From Taenia hydatigena (lineage: Eukaryota; Platyhelminthes; Cestoda; Cyclophyllidea; Taeniidae), in the NCBI GenBank assembly GCA_036345935.2, contig JADWOT020000001.1, positions 35,840,952 through 35,904,951 of the forward strand: DNA of 64,000 nt, written 5' to 3'. The notes beneath the pieces are model-generated. The model was not told where the DNA came from. It searched no databases and saw nothing but the letters and a program-made list of their open reading frames with translations. Every line of letters begins with the position of its first letter. Positions within the stretch are counted from its first letter, which is position 1. Shown here one piece after another: positions 1 through 10,905 of this stretch. Position numbers and translations under genes: made by a program.

Positions 1-2314
1 AGTGTGGTGAATCGTGTAAAGGGAGGTCAGATTACCACCAACGCATGACGAAATAGGCAAGCGAATGAAAACTTGCCTATCGTGGACAGTCGTCTCTGTG
101 CGCAATATTGTTGCCTGTTTAAGGCAGGTGCATCAAAATCTTAAATCGTTTCGGCCATGCAACCTTTGTGCATGCGTGTTTGCACACCAGGCAGGCGGGC
201 GGTAGCTTGGCAAGCACTTATTCTCTATGGGGCAGTGCATGTTGTAGAGGTTGAGTGATAGGTTATCATCATAGACTTACAATTACATACGTAAATGCCA
301 TTCTCCCCTTCCTTTTGTCTTCCTTCCGGCGGAAGAGGAGCGTTGTGGGGATAACGACTCAATGACCCTAAGACTAGCCAGTGACGTTCACTCACACCTG
401 AGGGTCATGGAATGACCTTGAGCCTAGCCAATGTCATTCTTCATTGGTCACTTGCCTCCAGAAGAGCTGATCTGTTATTGAGAACGAGGATAAAACATTA
501 AAAACTTCTTAAAAAACAAGAAAAATCGGAGCTCTACAAAGAAAAAACAAAAAAATGCAGTGCATAAGGCATAACAAAAAGATTTTGAAAATTTCTTATA
601 AAAAGGAGCACGCATAATATTGTGCAATTAAATATAGCTGTAAATTACTTCTTCAATCAGATGACGTAGCAGTAATGCCAACCAGGAGTCGAAATCATTT
701 TACGAACATAGTAGGCATCAGAGAGCAATGAATACAACTGCTTCACTACAATAACTGTTTACTGTTATTGATTGTGGTTAGAAATGAAAACCATCCGTTG
801 GGTTGCTTAGATTTAGTCGTGTTGAGCATTGATATGTTGTAATAAAGTGCATTTTAGAAGGAAATGTCATTTCAGGAGAAGTGATTTGAAGGAAGACAAT
901 CGGTTGTGAGCTGGAAGGGTCTGTAGACGATGGTTTGCGCCAAATTAACTGGGAAGTAGTGTCAGTGATGGTTGCGGTTATTGCGCTGGTAGTGTTACCG
1001 GTGATTTTGTCTGGAAATAGGTAAGGGTGATTACACCGATGCTCCACTGAATGCAAATTTCGCAGTTGCATTTGCGTGGACATGCGCTGTTACATTTGAC
1101 ACCCATTCGACAGATCGAGAAGTAAATGGGTAAGTGGGACACAATGCGAGGTAATTGCAAGTAGGAGAAGAAGGCAGACCAGGCTGGACTGCGATCACGT
1201 GCTGCAGTATGGGGTTGTTAACCTCAGTTACAGGCTTGTGAGCTGACTGCCGCATTTGCTTAGCTCTCCGAAATCACGGTATGTGCTACTAGGTTGGATG
1301 AATGCACATAAATATTGCCACAGAGAGCAAGTGCTGTGGGATTCAATCCGGCGTCGTTTGATACACATTTGCACTGGTGGGAGCACAAGCGTCGCTGCTA
1401 CGTGATGAACCCAACAAATGCGAACATTTGGCATTCTCGTGTCAATGAATACAATTGTGGATTATTGGGATTTACTGCACGACAGGACATTAAAATGAAG
1501 AATGTAGCATGACAGAATGCTAGCATCCATTCCAACAAGAGAGTACTTTAAGTTCCCTGCTTCGCGGTTATCTACAGAGATGGCTTTTCATTACACACTT
1601 GTTTCGATGTTTGTTGAATCAGCTGATGGAGATAAGAGACGCTCTGCAGATGATTTCAAAGACAATGCGAGCTAATCCAGCATCGTTACACCCGCCAAGA
1701 AACGACAAACAAGAACATGCTATATTGCAAAATATCGAGAAGACGTTAAATTTTACGATTGTGTTTTTGTAGATTCAGTGTTCAGACCCATACAGGAACG
1801 GCCAAATATCTAACATCGTTGATTCATTGAGTTACCCTCTTAAAAGTATTTGTGCGACCTCAATCCACGTGGTCTAATGTACACGGTTCTGTGGTGTATG
1901 CTGTGTAAAGACTGCCCCATCGTCACTTACTAGCGCTTTTTCAATTTCCCCTACTTTTCTTCAAAGCAAAATAGTAACCGCTCCTTAGGTTAATAGATTT
2001 TTTCCGTTTGTTTGATGCCAGGCCATCTTTAACATCTTGTGGCAGAGATAAATCGGAAGAGGAGAAATATCCAAGCCTCGATGGGACCCCGTTGATATTG
2101 GCGCAGATAAAGACCTGAGTGTATTCCACAAAAATCAAGTTTTTCTGATTTCGAAAAACCAACACACTCATGCCTAGTTGTTTCGTCATCTTGATATTTA
2201 ATTGCCATCCACCATTAAGACTTCTTCAGTTTCAGCTAGGGAGCATTTTAGGCAACTCCTTCAACAGTGTCAAGGACTCAGGCTATTTGAAAGCAGTTAA
2301 ACAGTCAACGAAAA
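1..2314. other. Gene-poor sequence, no supported gene
   Basis: I see no reading frame with a recognisable domain, no convincing promoter and no RNA gene here. The short open frames present are of the size expected by chance, and some begin only at non-ATG codons. An A-rich patch lies at about 490-600. I could not match this stretch to the repeats seen further right. Confidence 0.5.
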
Positions 2315-2319
2315 TTGAC

Positions 2320-2692
2320 TTTCACGACAATGTGGGCATTTAGCCAAACCCATTTTCTAAGGCGCCCTAAGGAGCCATCGGATATTATTACCCACCCTTT
2401 GGTAAGCACGACTAATCCTCCGTCGAAAGCTACGTCATCCAGCTGGCACAAAGCCATCCCCACCTACCAGCTTCATCGGATTTGTCAATCAGCATCTCTC
2501 GTCCCTCATTCTTTACAACGTCTCCCTTTGAGTTGACCACTCCCTCGCTATCTAGACTGTCAGGTACCCCAAGCAGATTTAGCCCCGAATTCCGTGCACT
2601 CTTGCCATCTGGCGCTACTACTGAAGAGGCGCGATATGGAGCGAGTGCTAGGAGAAGAAACGAAACCAGGCCCAATCGTGATCGGATGTTGT
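2320..2692 (-). pseudogene. Decayed cationic secreted-peptide gene (family copy 1)
   Basis: This is a diverged relative of the intact genes at 59376-59765 and 63641. On the minus strand a leucine-rich signal segment (LVSFLLLALAP) is followed by VVAPDG, matching AVVPDG at the start of the family propeptide, then a spacer region, then DNA matching the arginine-rich mature segment (FRRRISRA is still readable near 2405-2430). Three lesions are visible. The family start codon reads ATC at about 2690-2692. The frame shifts between the propeptide and the mature region near 2445. The first tryptophan of the mature peptide is TGA near 2435. Upstream DNA up to about 2800 still resembles the promoter of the intact copies (CGTATGAACA is shared), but the TATA box is not preserved. 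I therefore call it a non-functional member. That it belongs to this family is well supported; a downstream ATG could in principle start a truncated product, but I think this unlikely. Confidence 0.75.
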
Positions 2693-2929
2693 AGTTCAGT
2701 GATGCCTAAGGCAACCGCGTCTGGAAAGGGTTTGCACCACCTACACTACGTGCCTGCAAGCCTAGTAATGCGCTTGCCCAACTAACCGAAGTCATTGTTC
2801 ATACGAGTAGGCGATAAAAATGTCTGAAGTACATCAAAAACGTGATGCTATGCAAATGGATTCGTCAGAGGGTTCACCTAAGCACTATGCTTCTAAGTCC
2901 AAAACCAAAAGTCGAGAATATTACCTACT

Positions 2930-3010
2930 AGCTGCAACTACTCCAAATAACGTTAAAGTTGCCGAAAAATTACTAAGACGCTATGCACATAATTACAGTC
3001 TCATGTCACT
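2930..3010 (+). repeat. Short dispersed repeat, copy a
   Basis: The stretch containing CCAAATAACGTTAAAGTTGC and a following cataattacagtctc is repeated at 3884-3960 with substitutions. Both copies lie between the two damaged members of the peptide family. Confidence 0.65.
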
Positions 3011-3284
3011 CAAGAGGAAAAGTTGGTCATGCACTAGATCCGCCCCGAACTACTGTGATTACCACATGAGAGAAATGCAGGTATGCAAGCACCTCGTGTT
3101 TTGTGACTAGGCGGTCATCAATTGTGACAGAGGTCGTACATGGTGTTACCACATCCTAATAATTACGACTCAGAGCAAACTAGGTTCTCATAAGAGTGAA
3201 TGATTGTAGAAGTAGGACCGCCTTGATTTCCTTGTTACGAGTGGATTGAGAGCAAGAAGCAAGCGCTCTTTATTGGTGAAGCAG

Positions 3285-3425
3285 CAAACAGGGCAGAGCT
3301 GCGCCGATTTGGAAAGTAATCTTTTCAATCGAAGGCAGATGACGACGGTTCCGTGGCATGAAGCGTGTCTGTCGAATACTTCGCATCTAACATTGAGGAC
3401 TACTTACTTGAGTATCAGTAAACAT
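3285..3425 (+). repeat. Degenerate copy of the palindrome-core repeat (R1)
   Basis: It carries gacgacggttccgtggc, then gcgtgtctgtcgaatac near 3363 (a worn form of the GCGTGTTCGTCGAACGC core), then acattgaggactacttactt. This is the same order as in better-kept R1 copies such as 20415-20640 and 37690-37865. Confidence 0.6.
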
Positions 3426-3640
3426 CGATGTGCTTGGGTTACTGCTCGTAAGTGTGAAGACAACGACTTAAGTTTTGCGTGCACGGCAGCGAGTGGTCAG
3501 GAAGGCAATGTGAGTCGCCGTAGGCGAACTAGGCAAGATAAGATCAGAGGTCCAGATGGTCGAAGTAAACATGGACAGAATACGACGAATCCAGCAAATG
3601 GTGCGATGCTAAACAAAAGCTCCCTTTCGATTCTTAATTA

Positions 3641-3880
3641 AATTCAGGGTGTATTTGGTAGCCATGTTGGGAGAGTGAGCGATAGACTGAGGTGAGGAGA
3701 GCAAATGGTCAAAGAAGAGACATGGGAGAAAGTAGGTTGATGCGATTTGCAGCTGAAGCGAAGGGAGCATGTAGCAAAGTGTTCATAGACTTGAATGCAT
3801 AGGTTTGCAAATTGTGGGATCATTACATTCACTAAATTAGTGGCCACCAGATTTAGTGGCACTCCACTAAATGTCATCCA
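3641..3880 (+). repeat. Dispersed repeat D, copy 1
   Basis: It matches 37955-38175 in the same orientation. Shared landmarks in order are gaggtgaggagagc, aatggtcaaagaag, gagacatgggagaaa, acttgaatgcatag, acattcactaaatt and a terminal ccactaaat. No coding potential is shared between the copies. Confidence 0.7.
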
Positions 3881-3883
3881 ATA

Positions 3884-3960
3884 GCTGCAGATACCCCAAA
3901 TAACGCTAAAGTTACCGAAAATTTTAAGACGTTATGCGCATAATTACAGTCTCCTGTCAT
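3884..3960 (+). repeat. Short dispersed repeat, copy b
   Basis: Second copy of the element at 2930-3010, beginning gcagataccccaaataacgc and ending cataattacagtctcctg. Confidence 0.65.
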
Positions 3961-4436
3961 CAGAAATAATTATTGAGTTCTGACGTCCTAAAATTTCACG
4001 ACATCTTTCGAAGGAATTTATACAAGGAGTCTCCGCTAACATTGTGGTACATGCTCATTCGCACAATATCGGCCGTGAACAAATATGCAAATAAATTAAG
4101 CGAGAAAAACATTTATTTCATTACAGACGACACATGCAGAGCAAAATGCATCAGACAGGAAAATCGTGCAAAGTAACGTTCTAAAGCCTAGACAATGCTC
4201 AATCTCAGGCTGCTTTTCTGGGTTGCTAGACAGTTTTGCTGGAAGAGTTATGTAAGACAAACTCGCTTCCTCTTGAACTATGTCGCGTGCTATTGTTCCT
4301 ATAATAAGCAAATTCTGACAGAAGATGTCCCGCAGTACTATTCATGATAAGTTGCACCAGTGGAATTTGTCGTTATTTCCTGGCGATGAAGATCATCGTC
4401 ATAACATTACAGGTGGCGTTTATGCTTGGTGAAGCA

Positions 4437-4443
4437 TATAAAT
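4437..4443 (+). promoter_or_regulatory. TATA box of peptide gene copy 2
   Basis: TATAAAT lies 71 bases before the ATG at 4508. The intact copies have TATAAAAG 70 bases before their ATG. The bases just downstream (cgtaggtgttgtacacc) resemble the leader of the intact copies (tgtaggcgtgtccaac), so the promoter appears homologous and preserved. Confidence 0.7.
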
Positions 4444-4507
4444 GCGTAACGTAGGTGTTGTACACCATTTACGCACCCAGTCGCCGCGAATACCACCAAA
4501 GCACAGA

Positions 4508-4851
4508 ATGCGATCACACTCGAGCCTGGTCTGTCTTCTCCTCCTTGCATTCGCCTCACATCGAGTGTCTCCTGCTGTAGTGCCAGACGGTGAGACTGCA
4601 CGAAAATTGGAAGCGGACCTGTTTGAGGCACTTGATCCCCAAATGATGAGGTATTTACTGAGTCAAAGGAAGATTTATTGGTGCCCCAACCCTATAAAAC
4701 TGATGAGCGGAGGGATGTCCTCATGTTAGCTGGATGGCGTCGTTTTCGAGAAAGGCTGAGGCGTGCTTTTCAAAGGATCGGCGATGGTGTCCGGAGGTTC
4801 ATCAGAAAGCATGGAGATGTCCTCATCCCCATTATCCTTCATGGCCTTTGA
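4508..4851 (+). pseudogene. Cationic secreted-peptide gene with one frameshift (family copy 2)
   Basis: It begins ATG at 4508 (not 4442, which lies inside the TATA box). The first frame gives a signal peptide (SSLVCLLLLAFASHRVSPA), then AVVPDGETARKLEADLFE, nearly identical to the intact family members, and runs out at TAG 4727-4729. From about 4636 a second frame carries the acidic tail of the propeptide, ERRDVL near 4705, and an arginine-rich helix starting GWRRFRERLRRAF, ending at TGA 4849-4851. The frames join at a CCCCAAA run (4637-4643), so one inserted or deleted base explains the break. Outside that point the gene looks healthy: the TATA box is kept and the helix remains strongly amphipathic. 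Its C-terminal tail is hydrophobic (DVLIPIILHGL) where the intact genes have a CFPNC loop. It may be a recent pseudogene or a sequencing or assembly error in a homopolymer. Confidence 0.8.
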
Positions 4852-5340
4852 AGACAACGTCGCAGGGGCGAGCAGGTGTTTGCGGGTAGCCTTACTCTGT
4901 GCTGCTGTAAGTTCATTTTGCTTAAAAGCTTCTTCGTTGGAATTGAAGGAAACTCAGTAAAGTACGATGATGAAATGTTGAGATTTCTAAATATATCTAT
5001 GCATGGATGACATTCAATTTCTGATTGAGACACTTTGAGGCTGCAGACTTCTAAGAAATTCACTATTAAATTAATTGTTAAGAAGGATAGCATATGATCT
5101 GATTATTTACAAACAGTTCTCACATTTCTTTTTCCGTTAAGAATGCATTGGCAGTGGCTCTAAGATCACCTCGACAACCGCTGGTGCAGGATAGTTGAGA
5201 TGCAGACTAAGTTGAATGAACGAAAGGTTTAATCAAAAATAAATATTTCTGAGAATCAAATCTGTGACCGTATACAACAGTAGGCCTACTAGAATCAAGC
5301 CAAATTATGATATATACTTACGTCTTGAACACTGCATAAT
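4852..5340 (+). other. 3' flank of peptide-gene insert, no gene seen
   Basis: This belongs to the segment absent from the paralogous block at 46.9 kb. No domain or RNA is recognised. There is an AT-rich stretch with ATTAAATTAATTG near 5065. Confidence 0.5.
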
Positions 5341-5689
5341 GAGCAATGATGGAATGAAACTACCTACAACGGAATGTGTGTCCATTAGACTGGTCGGCCA
5401 CAGGTGCAGTGCGTAAACATAAGGTGCGCTGCCCTTATCTTGCATTAATACACTCAGTCAAGTATTTGCTTATCTTTCTGAAATCACTGTTTATGCGCTT
5501 AGGCGAACCGAATAAACAAAATTATGCCTCGGAGAGCAAACACCGAATAAGCCGACATCCGCTGATACCCAGTAGTACTAATGAATGCGTAAACATCGCT
5601 GCATCATGGTGAGTCTTACAAGTGCAAATGATCGGCGGATCGACGGTCACAGCTGAACGCAAAATGATGACGCAGGCACATGCGTCCCT

Positions 5690-5952
5690 CCGCTAATTTG
5701 GACGACCAGATTGACTGTTGTATCACTCATTAACGTTGACAATTCTGAAGTGGCCTCGTCATATCGGCACATCAAATATTTGTGTACTTGACTAATCAGT
5801 CCTCCATGTTAGGCGAGAAGCGTTTGTCGAACACGCATCTACCTACTAAGCTGTCGTCTTCTGCCTTGATTGAAGTAAAGACCTCACCAAACCAGCATCA
5901 TAACATCGATGGAAAGAGTTTCCTGTCTGCCCTCACTCTACTCATTTTGAGG
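5690..5952 (-). repeat. R1 palindrome-core repeat
   Basis: The core GCGTTTGTCGAACACGC lies at about 5820-5836, in the orientation preceded by ttaggcgagaa. The repeat ends with ctctactcattttgagg (about 5935-5952). The same module is found in paralogous position at 47270-47525. Confidence 0.75.
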
Positions 5953-6734
5953 AAACAAAGGCTCTCACAGAAACCAACAAACGATTCAAATGTGTGGCAG
6001 ACAGCCTTCATTCCTTCAAAACGGGCAGAGTGATAGCGAGCAGCGAGCATGCTTCACTTGTGACAATGAGTGGAGTGAAATGATGTGTGCAAAGCTGGTT
6101 CAGAGAGCCCATTTCTTTTTCAAAGAGAGATCACTACGATTCCACTTAGAAGATTGTATTTGCTATGCTCTTCTCTCTCAACAATGAGGACTAAATGGTC
6201 AGGCATGCATAGTGCAAGTGTGTTGATGTGTCGAATAGACTGAACAGCCATCCTCATCAGTGGATGATGCAGTGATCGATCTGGCCATCCATATCAGTAG
6301 GACGGCAGCAGCACCAATCACGGAGACAGCGGCGTACAACACCAGTGACAAGCTTTCTCTTAACATTCTTAAACCTCATCACGTTACCTCGTTATTCATA
6401 TGGGCGGTGATGGAGAATGTCGCCTACCTGTAGTCAAGCTATTCATTTCGGAGAAATAATGGCTATGCAAGGGCAAGTGAACCATATGCCCATTGCTCAC
6501 CTTTGCAGAAATGCTTGCACACCACTGGTGACATTGCATGTGGGAATTGCACACGAGTAGGAGTAGCATCCCACTGTCTGGAAGCTGTGCCTCAGTTATT
6601 GTGGATAGAGACCTCAAGCATGATGGTAGCCCAGTCACGCGAGAAGCAATGCTTGCACAACTTGCCTACTTGAGAACTTGCTGAAGCAAAAAGCGGCCAG
6701 AGAATCATTAATGCAAACTGGGACTGCCAACTTT

Positions 6735-6960
6735 TGACTCTTTTTGTTCTCTGCTCACCTTTGTGCTCTGTGCTACACTGGCGTCATGATTTTCTCAACA
6801 CTACGCAAAGAGGTTTTGTCGTCACTGTTGCAGCAATAACCAGGATGCAATTAAGGCACTGTGCGGAGATCTCTGGCCTCGCCAGGTATTTGCGGTTAAA
6901 GTTTGGCAGCAGAGCTCGTTCGTGGAAGAAATATCTCGGCATGCAGTGCCAGATGGATTG
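6735..6960 (+). pseudogene. Decayed copy of the C-x2-C reading frame
   Basis: DNA here is homologous to the open frame at 46213-46704 and to 48315-48545. Shared DNA includes gtgctacactg and ggttttgtcgtcac followed by aataaccaggatgcaatt. The protein register (cysteine pairs followed by NNQDA) is recovered only by moving between frames, so this copy is broken. Confidence 0.45.
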
Positions 6961-7474
6961 ACAAAAGTGATTACACGCGAAAACAGCATTTTGGACTACC
7001 GACAGGCAATGACGACATTCTTAGAATCTACGAATTATAACAATGACATGAAGTACATGGCATGCTATAGTCTCTTATGTCTCCAACTGGCTGTTCTGTG
7101 CAACTGCTTTCCATCTTACTACATTTTGCGTTCGTGCTGGCTGCATGAATGCTGGGTCTAGTGTGTAGGTCGGCCAGCCGACGAGCCGCTAAGCAGTCAG
7201 CAAGTGAGCAATTTCAACATTGAGCCAGTTAGCGCAGGAAGGCTTGACACGTATGCCTTCCTGTCGACTCATTTTGGACAGCCTAAATATTTCTCGAGAA
7301 GCCCTGTACAATTCAGCAGCTCAAGACACTCTGCTCATAAGTGCTATGCATTGTAGTAGCAGCATTGTTTCGAACCCATCAGAAACCTCTACTCTGCTAC
7401 TCACAAGAGGGGAAGTGTGCAAGTACGATTTTGAGCTGATAGCGTAATCTAGGGCTCAGTGACCACCTTCTTCA

Positions 7475-8700
7475 GCATGCGATTGCCTCCAACATTCGAA
7501 GCATTCATGAAATCGAATTGCAGTCGAAAGAGAGGTTGTGCTTCACAGCAATTCTAGCAATGCTATCCTCTACACTGCAAATCGCTCCGGTCTACAACCT
7601 ACTTAATGGCCAGATCGCTGGCTATCAAGCAACCCGAACCATTTAGTGAGTGCAGGCAACGAGCGCTCTTCATAGGTGTTGCAATGAATGAAGCAGAGTG
7701 ATGAGAGTGGTGTTGGATGACAACGGTTCCGTAGCGAGATGCGTTTTCGCCGAAAGCCTCTCGTCTAGTCTTGGTGTATCTTATGTGTACGACGATGACG
7801 AAGTGGTTGGAAAACGATCTCAATTGATGAGTGATGCAGTGGTTAATCCTCATCATCCTTCTCCACTCATGGTTTACCAATGAAAGTGGACGATGTGGTG
7901 AATGTGTATGTCAGGGGACCAAAAAAGCAGTATGTTTGCAATTGGGTTTTGTGAAGGTAATGAGGCGTAGATTTAACTTAATGGGGCAAATCCCTTGGCA
8001 CGGCAAGGCGTCGGCAACTATTCTACCGTGCCTTTGATCCTTAAGATGACACGACCGTTTGATGCTACCGTGGTTCCCAGTTAATCGACTACTTTGCGGT
8101 CTGATTAATGAAAAGCTCATTACCTACCTCAGTTGGCTGCTTAATAGGTATCTTCAGCCCTCCACAATCTGCTACCTAATGAGTCAGCTAGATTTGAACT
8201 TGAATAGTTATTGTCCAAGCTGTAGAACGACTGAATGGCCTATCAACTAATTAACAGCTTTAATCAGGCATATTCCCTTGGCTAAGTCAAGTGCCATCAT
8301 GAAGCCAAAAGGCTACAGAAACGACTTGACAACTGCTAAAGTAGAGAGAAGTTGAATTTGATGCCAACTGGCCCAAAATGAATTTTGGCAACTCCGCAGG
8401 TGAGATGGAAGTGCATCCAATTATCTCTCACGTGACAAGGGAACAACCCAAGTGAATCCCAACTGAAATTCAATGTGAAAGCAGATTCTTGCCCTCAGTT
8501 AATGCATGTGGTGATTTGACCTTGCTGTCAGTCACACCTGCAACAAGCTCAACGTGTGTCTTTTGTCAGTTCGTCCTGGAGGGCTCAAGTGATTCACGAG
8601 AAGCCTTGAACAAGTCAGTTGACCTCTTGCAGTAGTCCGAAAGCTAGCAATTTCGGTGAGCAATACGTGGGTGCATAGGTTTTGAGACAAGGCAGAAGAG
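7475..8700 (+). repeat. Duplicated block B, copy 1 (inverted partner at 34.8-36.4 kb)
   Basis: The reverse complement matches 34780-36380 in order. Pairs include tgcctccaacattcgaagc near 7485 with its complement near 36345; the R1 module at 7645-7890 with 35905-36190; and gaagtggatgcc-type and agcttcacattg-type landmarks near 8320-8480 with 34980-35110. The block ends at a caaaacctatgcaac landmark (8675 and 34795). Substitutions and small gaps are common, so the duplication is old. Confidence 0.75.
7645..7890 (+). repeat. R1 palindrome-core repeat
   Basis: Core GCGTTTTCGCCGAAAGC at 7741-7757. It is flanked by agcagagtgatgagagtgg on the left and by ggttaatcctcatcatcc on the right, which are themselves partly complementary. 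Confidence 0.75.
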
Positions 8701-10540
8701 GCACACCGTGATAGCCCGCTGAAGCCACTTTACAATTAAATAGGTCTTATTTGGGAGAGAAAGTTTCAGGCAAATATAACCCTACCTTGTTTTCTTTGCA
8801 TCGAGTAGAATGCGAACAAGCACTGAGCAATCAACTGGTGGTGCAATGAACTAGTCAGAGTGATGAGGGTTGTGCTGGCTCGGAGAGTACCCATGAGGTG
8901 AGCGACTGCACTGGTTTGTTAGCTATTTACTACTAATTATTCCATGAGGCTGTAAGTGATGCAGCCTTATGAAGGCCTTAAATCTAGAAGTTAAAGTCTC
9001 CTTTCTTCTGGTACTTCTCTCTTATTGGCGCCATCTGGCCAAATTTACCTCAAGGCATCTTGGTTGGGGCGTCAATGAGACCTGTAAAGCGTGGCGAGCT
9101 CCATACCAACTTAAAATTAAATCTGTCTGACCACTAGAGACTCAGTTGTCAGTTCAGCTGCCTTGCCTTTGTTCTGATTAATCGTTGTGATTAGGCAGGT
9201 GAGAGGTGCTGCTGCTAGGAGGCCGAGATGCATGCACACGAGCAGCTCTGCTGATGAGAACGGATCAGATCAGCCACCACCACAACCACTTCGACGAACA
9301 CGCTTCTCCACATGGGGCCGTTGTCATTTCTCTTTGAGACATGAAGGTAATCACTTCGCCTGCTGTCACTCTACCGTTTTGGGAAAGAATGTTGGGTCTG
9401 TCACACATTTCAATGTACCTGTTAGAGGAGAGTAAACATAAATAACAATCTAGCTACTCTGTTTACGAGGAGCGTAAGCCTTACTGCCCATGAAAGCCAG
9501 CGTGGCCAAGAATAATGTAATCAGGTCAGAGAAGGACCAAAAAGTCAAATAGCTATGTCGAGATGATGCAAACCTGTTGAGTCAGCCTAGCAGGGCAATG
9601 CCCACAGCATTACAAAACTCGAGTTTCTTTGTTCTTTCGAATAAAACGAAAAGTACGGTAGACCTCATGCTCTGCAACACATCTGCTATGTCTACATGGC
9701 AGTGATAAATGGTGGTCGGCCTTATTCTTAAATGCTGCACACTTAATGCATTTCAGTGACAACTCTCTAGCCACAGGCACCATGGAAAATGAGGATGAGG
9801 TTTCTCTTTAAGGACCTAGTACAGTCTTGGTAGTCCCTGCTTATTTTCGCCTATTAGCTGATAGTGACGTGACGTTAGAAAATGATGCATCCGTGAATCT
9901 GGCCTGTGAGGCCAACTGAGTGGCGTGTGCCCCTCTCCCTGCCTCGCAGCAGCTGCAACAGCGACGTGCCTAGTACCCTTCACGCTACGTCGTTCATCAC
10001 GCCAACAAAGACGGAGAATGTCATTTAAATGCACACATTCCACGCGCTTAAAAGGAAGGATGGTCAAGTGAGGGGAGATGAAAGCCAAAGTTGATCTCAT
10101 GCTCCTTGTCCTGCACTTGCTTGGAGCGAGAACAGCTGGAGCAAATCGCCTAAACTGCAAGCATCCTTAAAATTGGTACAATTTATCTTTGTTGTCAAGA
10201 GGTTGCTTGTGTCGAAAGACCCTTTAACTGGCACTCTTTGCATCATCGTCTCCTCCGCCATCAATGACCTCAGCTTGTGAATTTATACTGCCATGATGCG
10301 TTGCTTCTTACTCACTAGTGATAATGCGAACCATCTATGTTGGTGTCGTTACGTTTTACCCGATTCTGCTCGAGTGGGTGGCAAAAGTTAGGACTTGATG
10401 TGGCAAAAGCTATATTTAAATCAAGATATCGTGCCACCACCACTCCTTTTAACTCTGAGTTAGCATTTTGCCACCGAACCATTCGCTAACGTTGACAAAT
10501 CGAAAGCCAGTTCGGCACCTTCACACATTTGCACCACATG
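8701..10540. other. No supported gene; fragments of mosaic repeats
   Basis: A half copy of R1 (cagagtgatgagggttgtgc near 8860) is visible. The rest, including open frames near 9187-9435 and 9816-10160, shows no domain, signal peptide or promoter that I can support. Confidence 0.45.
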
Positions 10541-10620
10541 TGCTTGACGAAGTAGTCCTTAATGTTGGACGAGAAGCTGTCTGCTCTAAATTTACTCGTT
10601 TTGGGTAAAAAAAGCTATAA
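10540..10620 (-). repeat. Fragment of R1 repeat
   Basis: aatgttggacgagaagctgtc followed by tttactcgttttgggta follows the order of the R1 module in minus orientation, but the core palindrome is worn away. Confidence 0.5.
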
Positions 10621-10679
10621 AGTAAAATGAGGAAAGAATGGTCCTTTGTGGTCAGAGATCTTCGGGTGCGGGCATGAGC

Positions 10680-10905
10680 AGCGGGTAATTAGGGGAGATG
10701 AAGATGAATGGCGTGAGTGCCTTGAATGTAAAGGCTATTGAATGCTCAAATGGAAGATAAGAACAAGGATCTTGATTTTAGAGAATTAATTGGTAGGGAC
10801 TGGTTTGTTGGGCATCACAAAATTGCATGAGTGAGTAGAAGAAGGGAGGGCAGAGGGAGCTGGACTTCTTGAAGAGAGGGACAAGTAGACGCCGCAATCG
10901 CTACT
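10680..10905 (+). repeat. Duplicated block F, copy 1
   Basis: Direct match to 33240-33500. The most conserved run contains gagtgagtagaagaaggg, agggcagagggagctggac and ttcttg. Both copies precede blocks of the foldback mosaic. Confidence 0.75.

Larger units (their letters stand above)
4040..7470 (+). repeat. Duplicated block A, copy 1 (holds a peptide-gene insert)
   Basis: Colinear with 46660-49025 in direct orientation. The match runs about 4040-4330, is interrupted, and resumes about 5340-7470. Landmarks of the second part are ggaatgtgtgtccatt, aacataaggtgcgct, cacaacttgcctacttgag and ctagggctcagtgacca. The interruption (about 4330-5340) is exactly the segment carrying family copy 2. The paralogue at 46.9 kb passes straight from one flank to the other, so the peptide-gene segment was either inserted here or lost there. 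Confidence 0.8.

Noticed and set aside
2820..3110. 96-codon plus frame
   Set aside because: Half of it lies in a short dispersed repeat, and the second copy at 3884-3960 does not keep the frame; no domain is seen.
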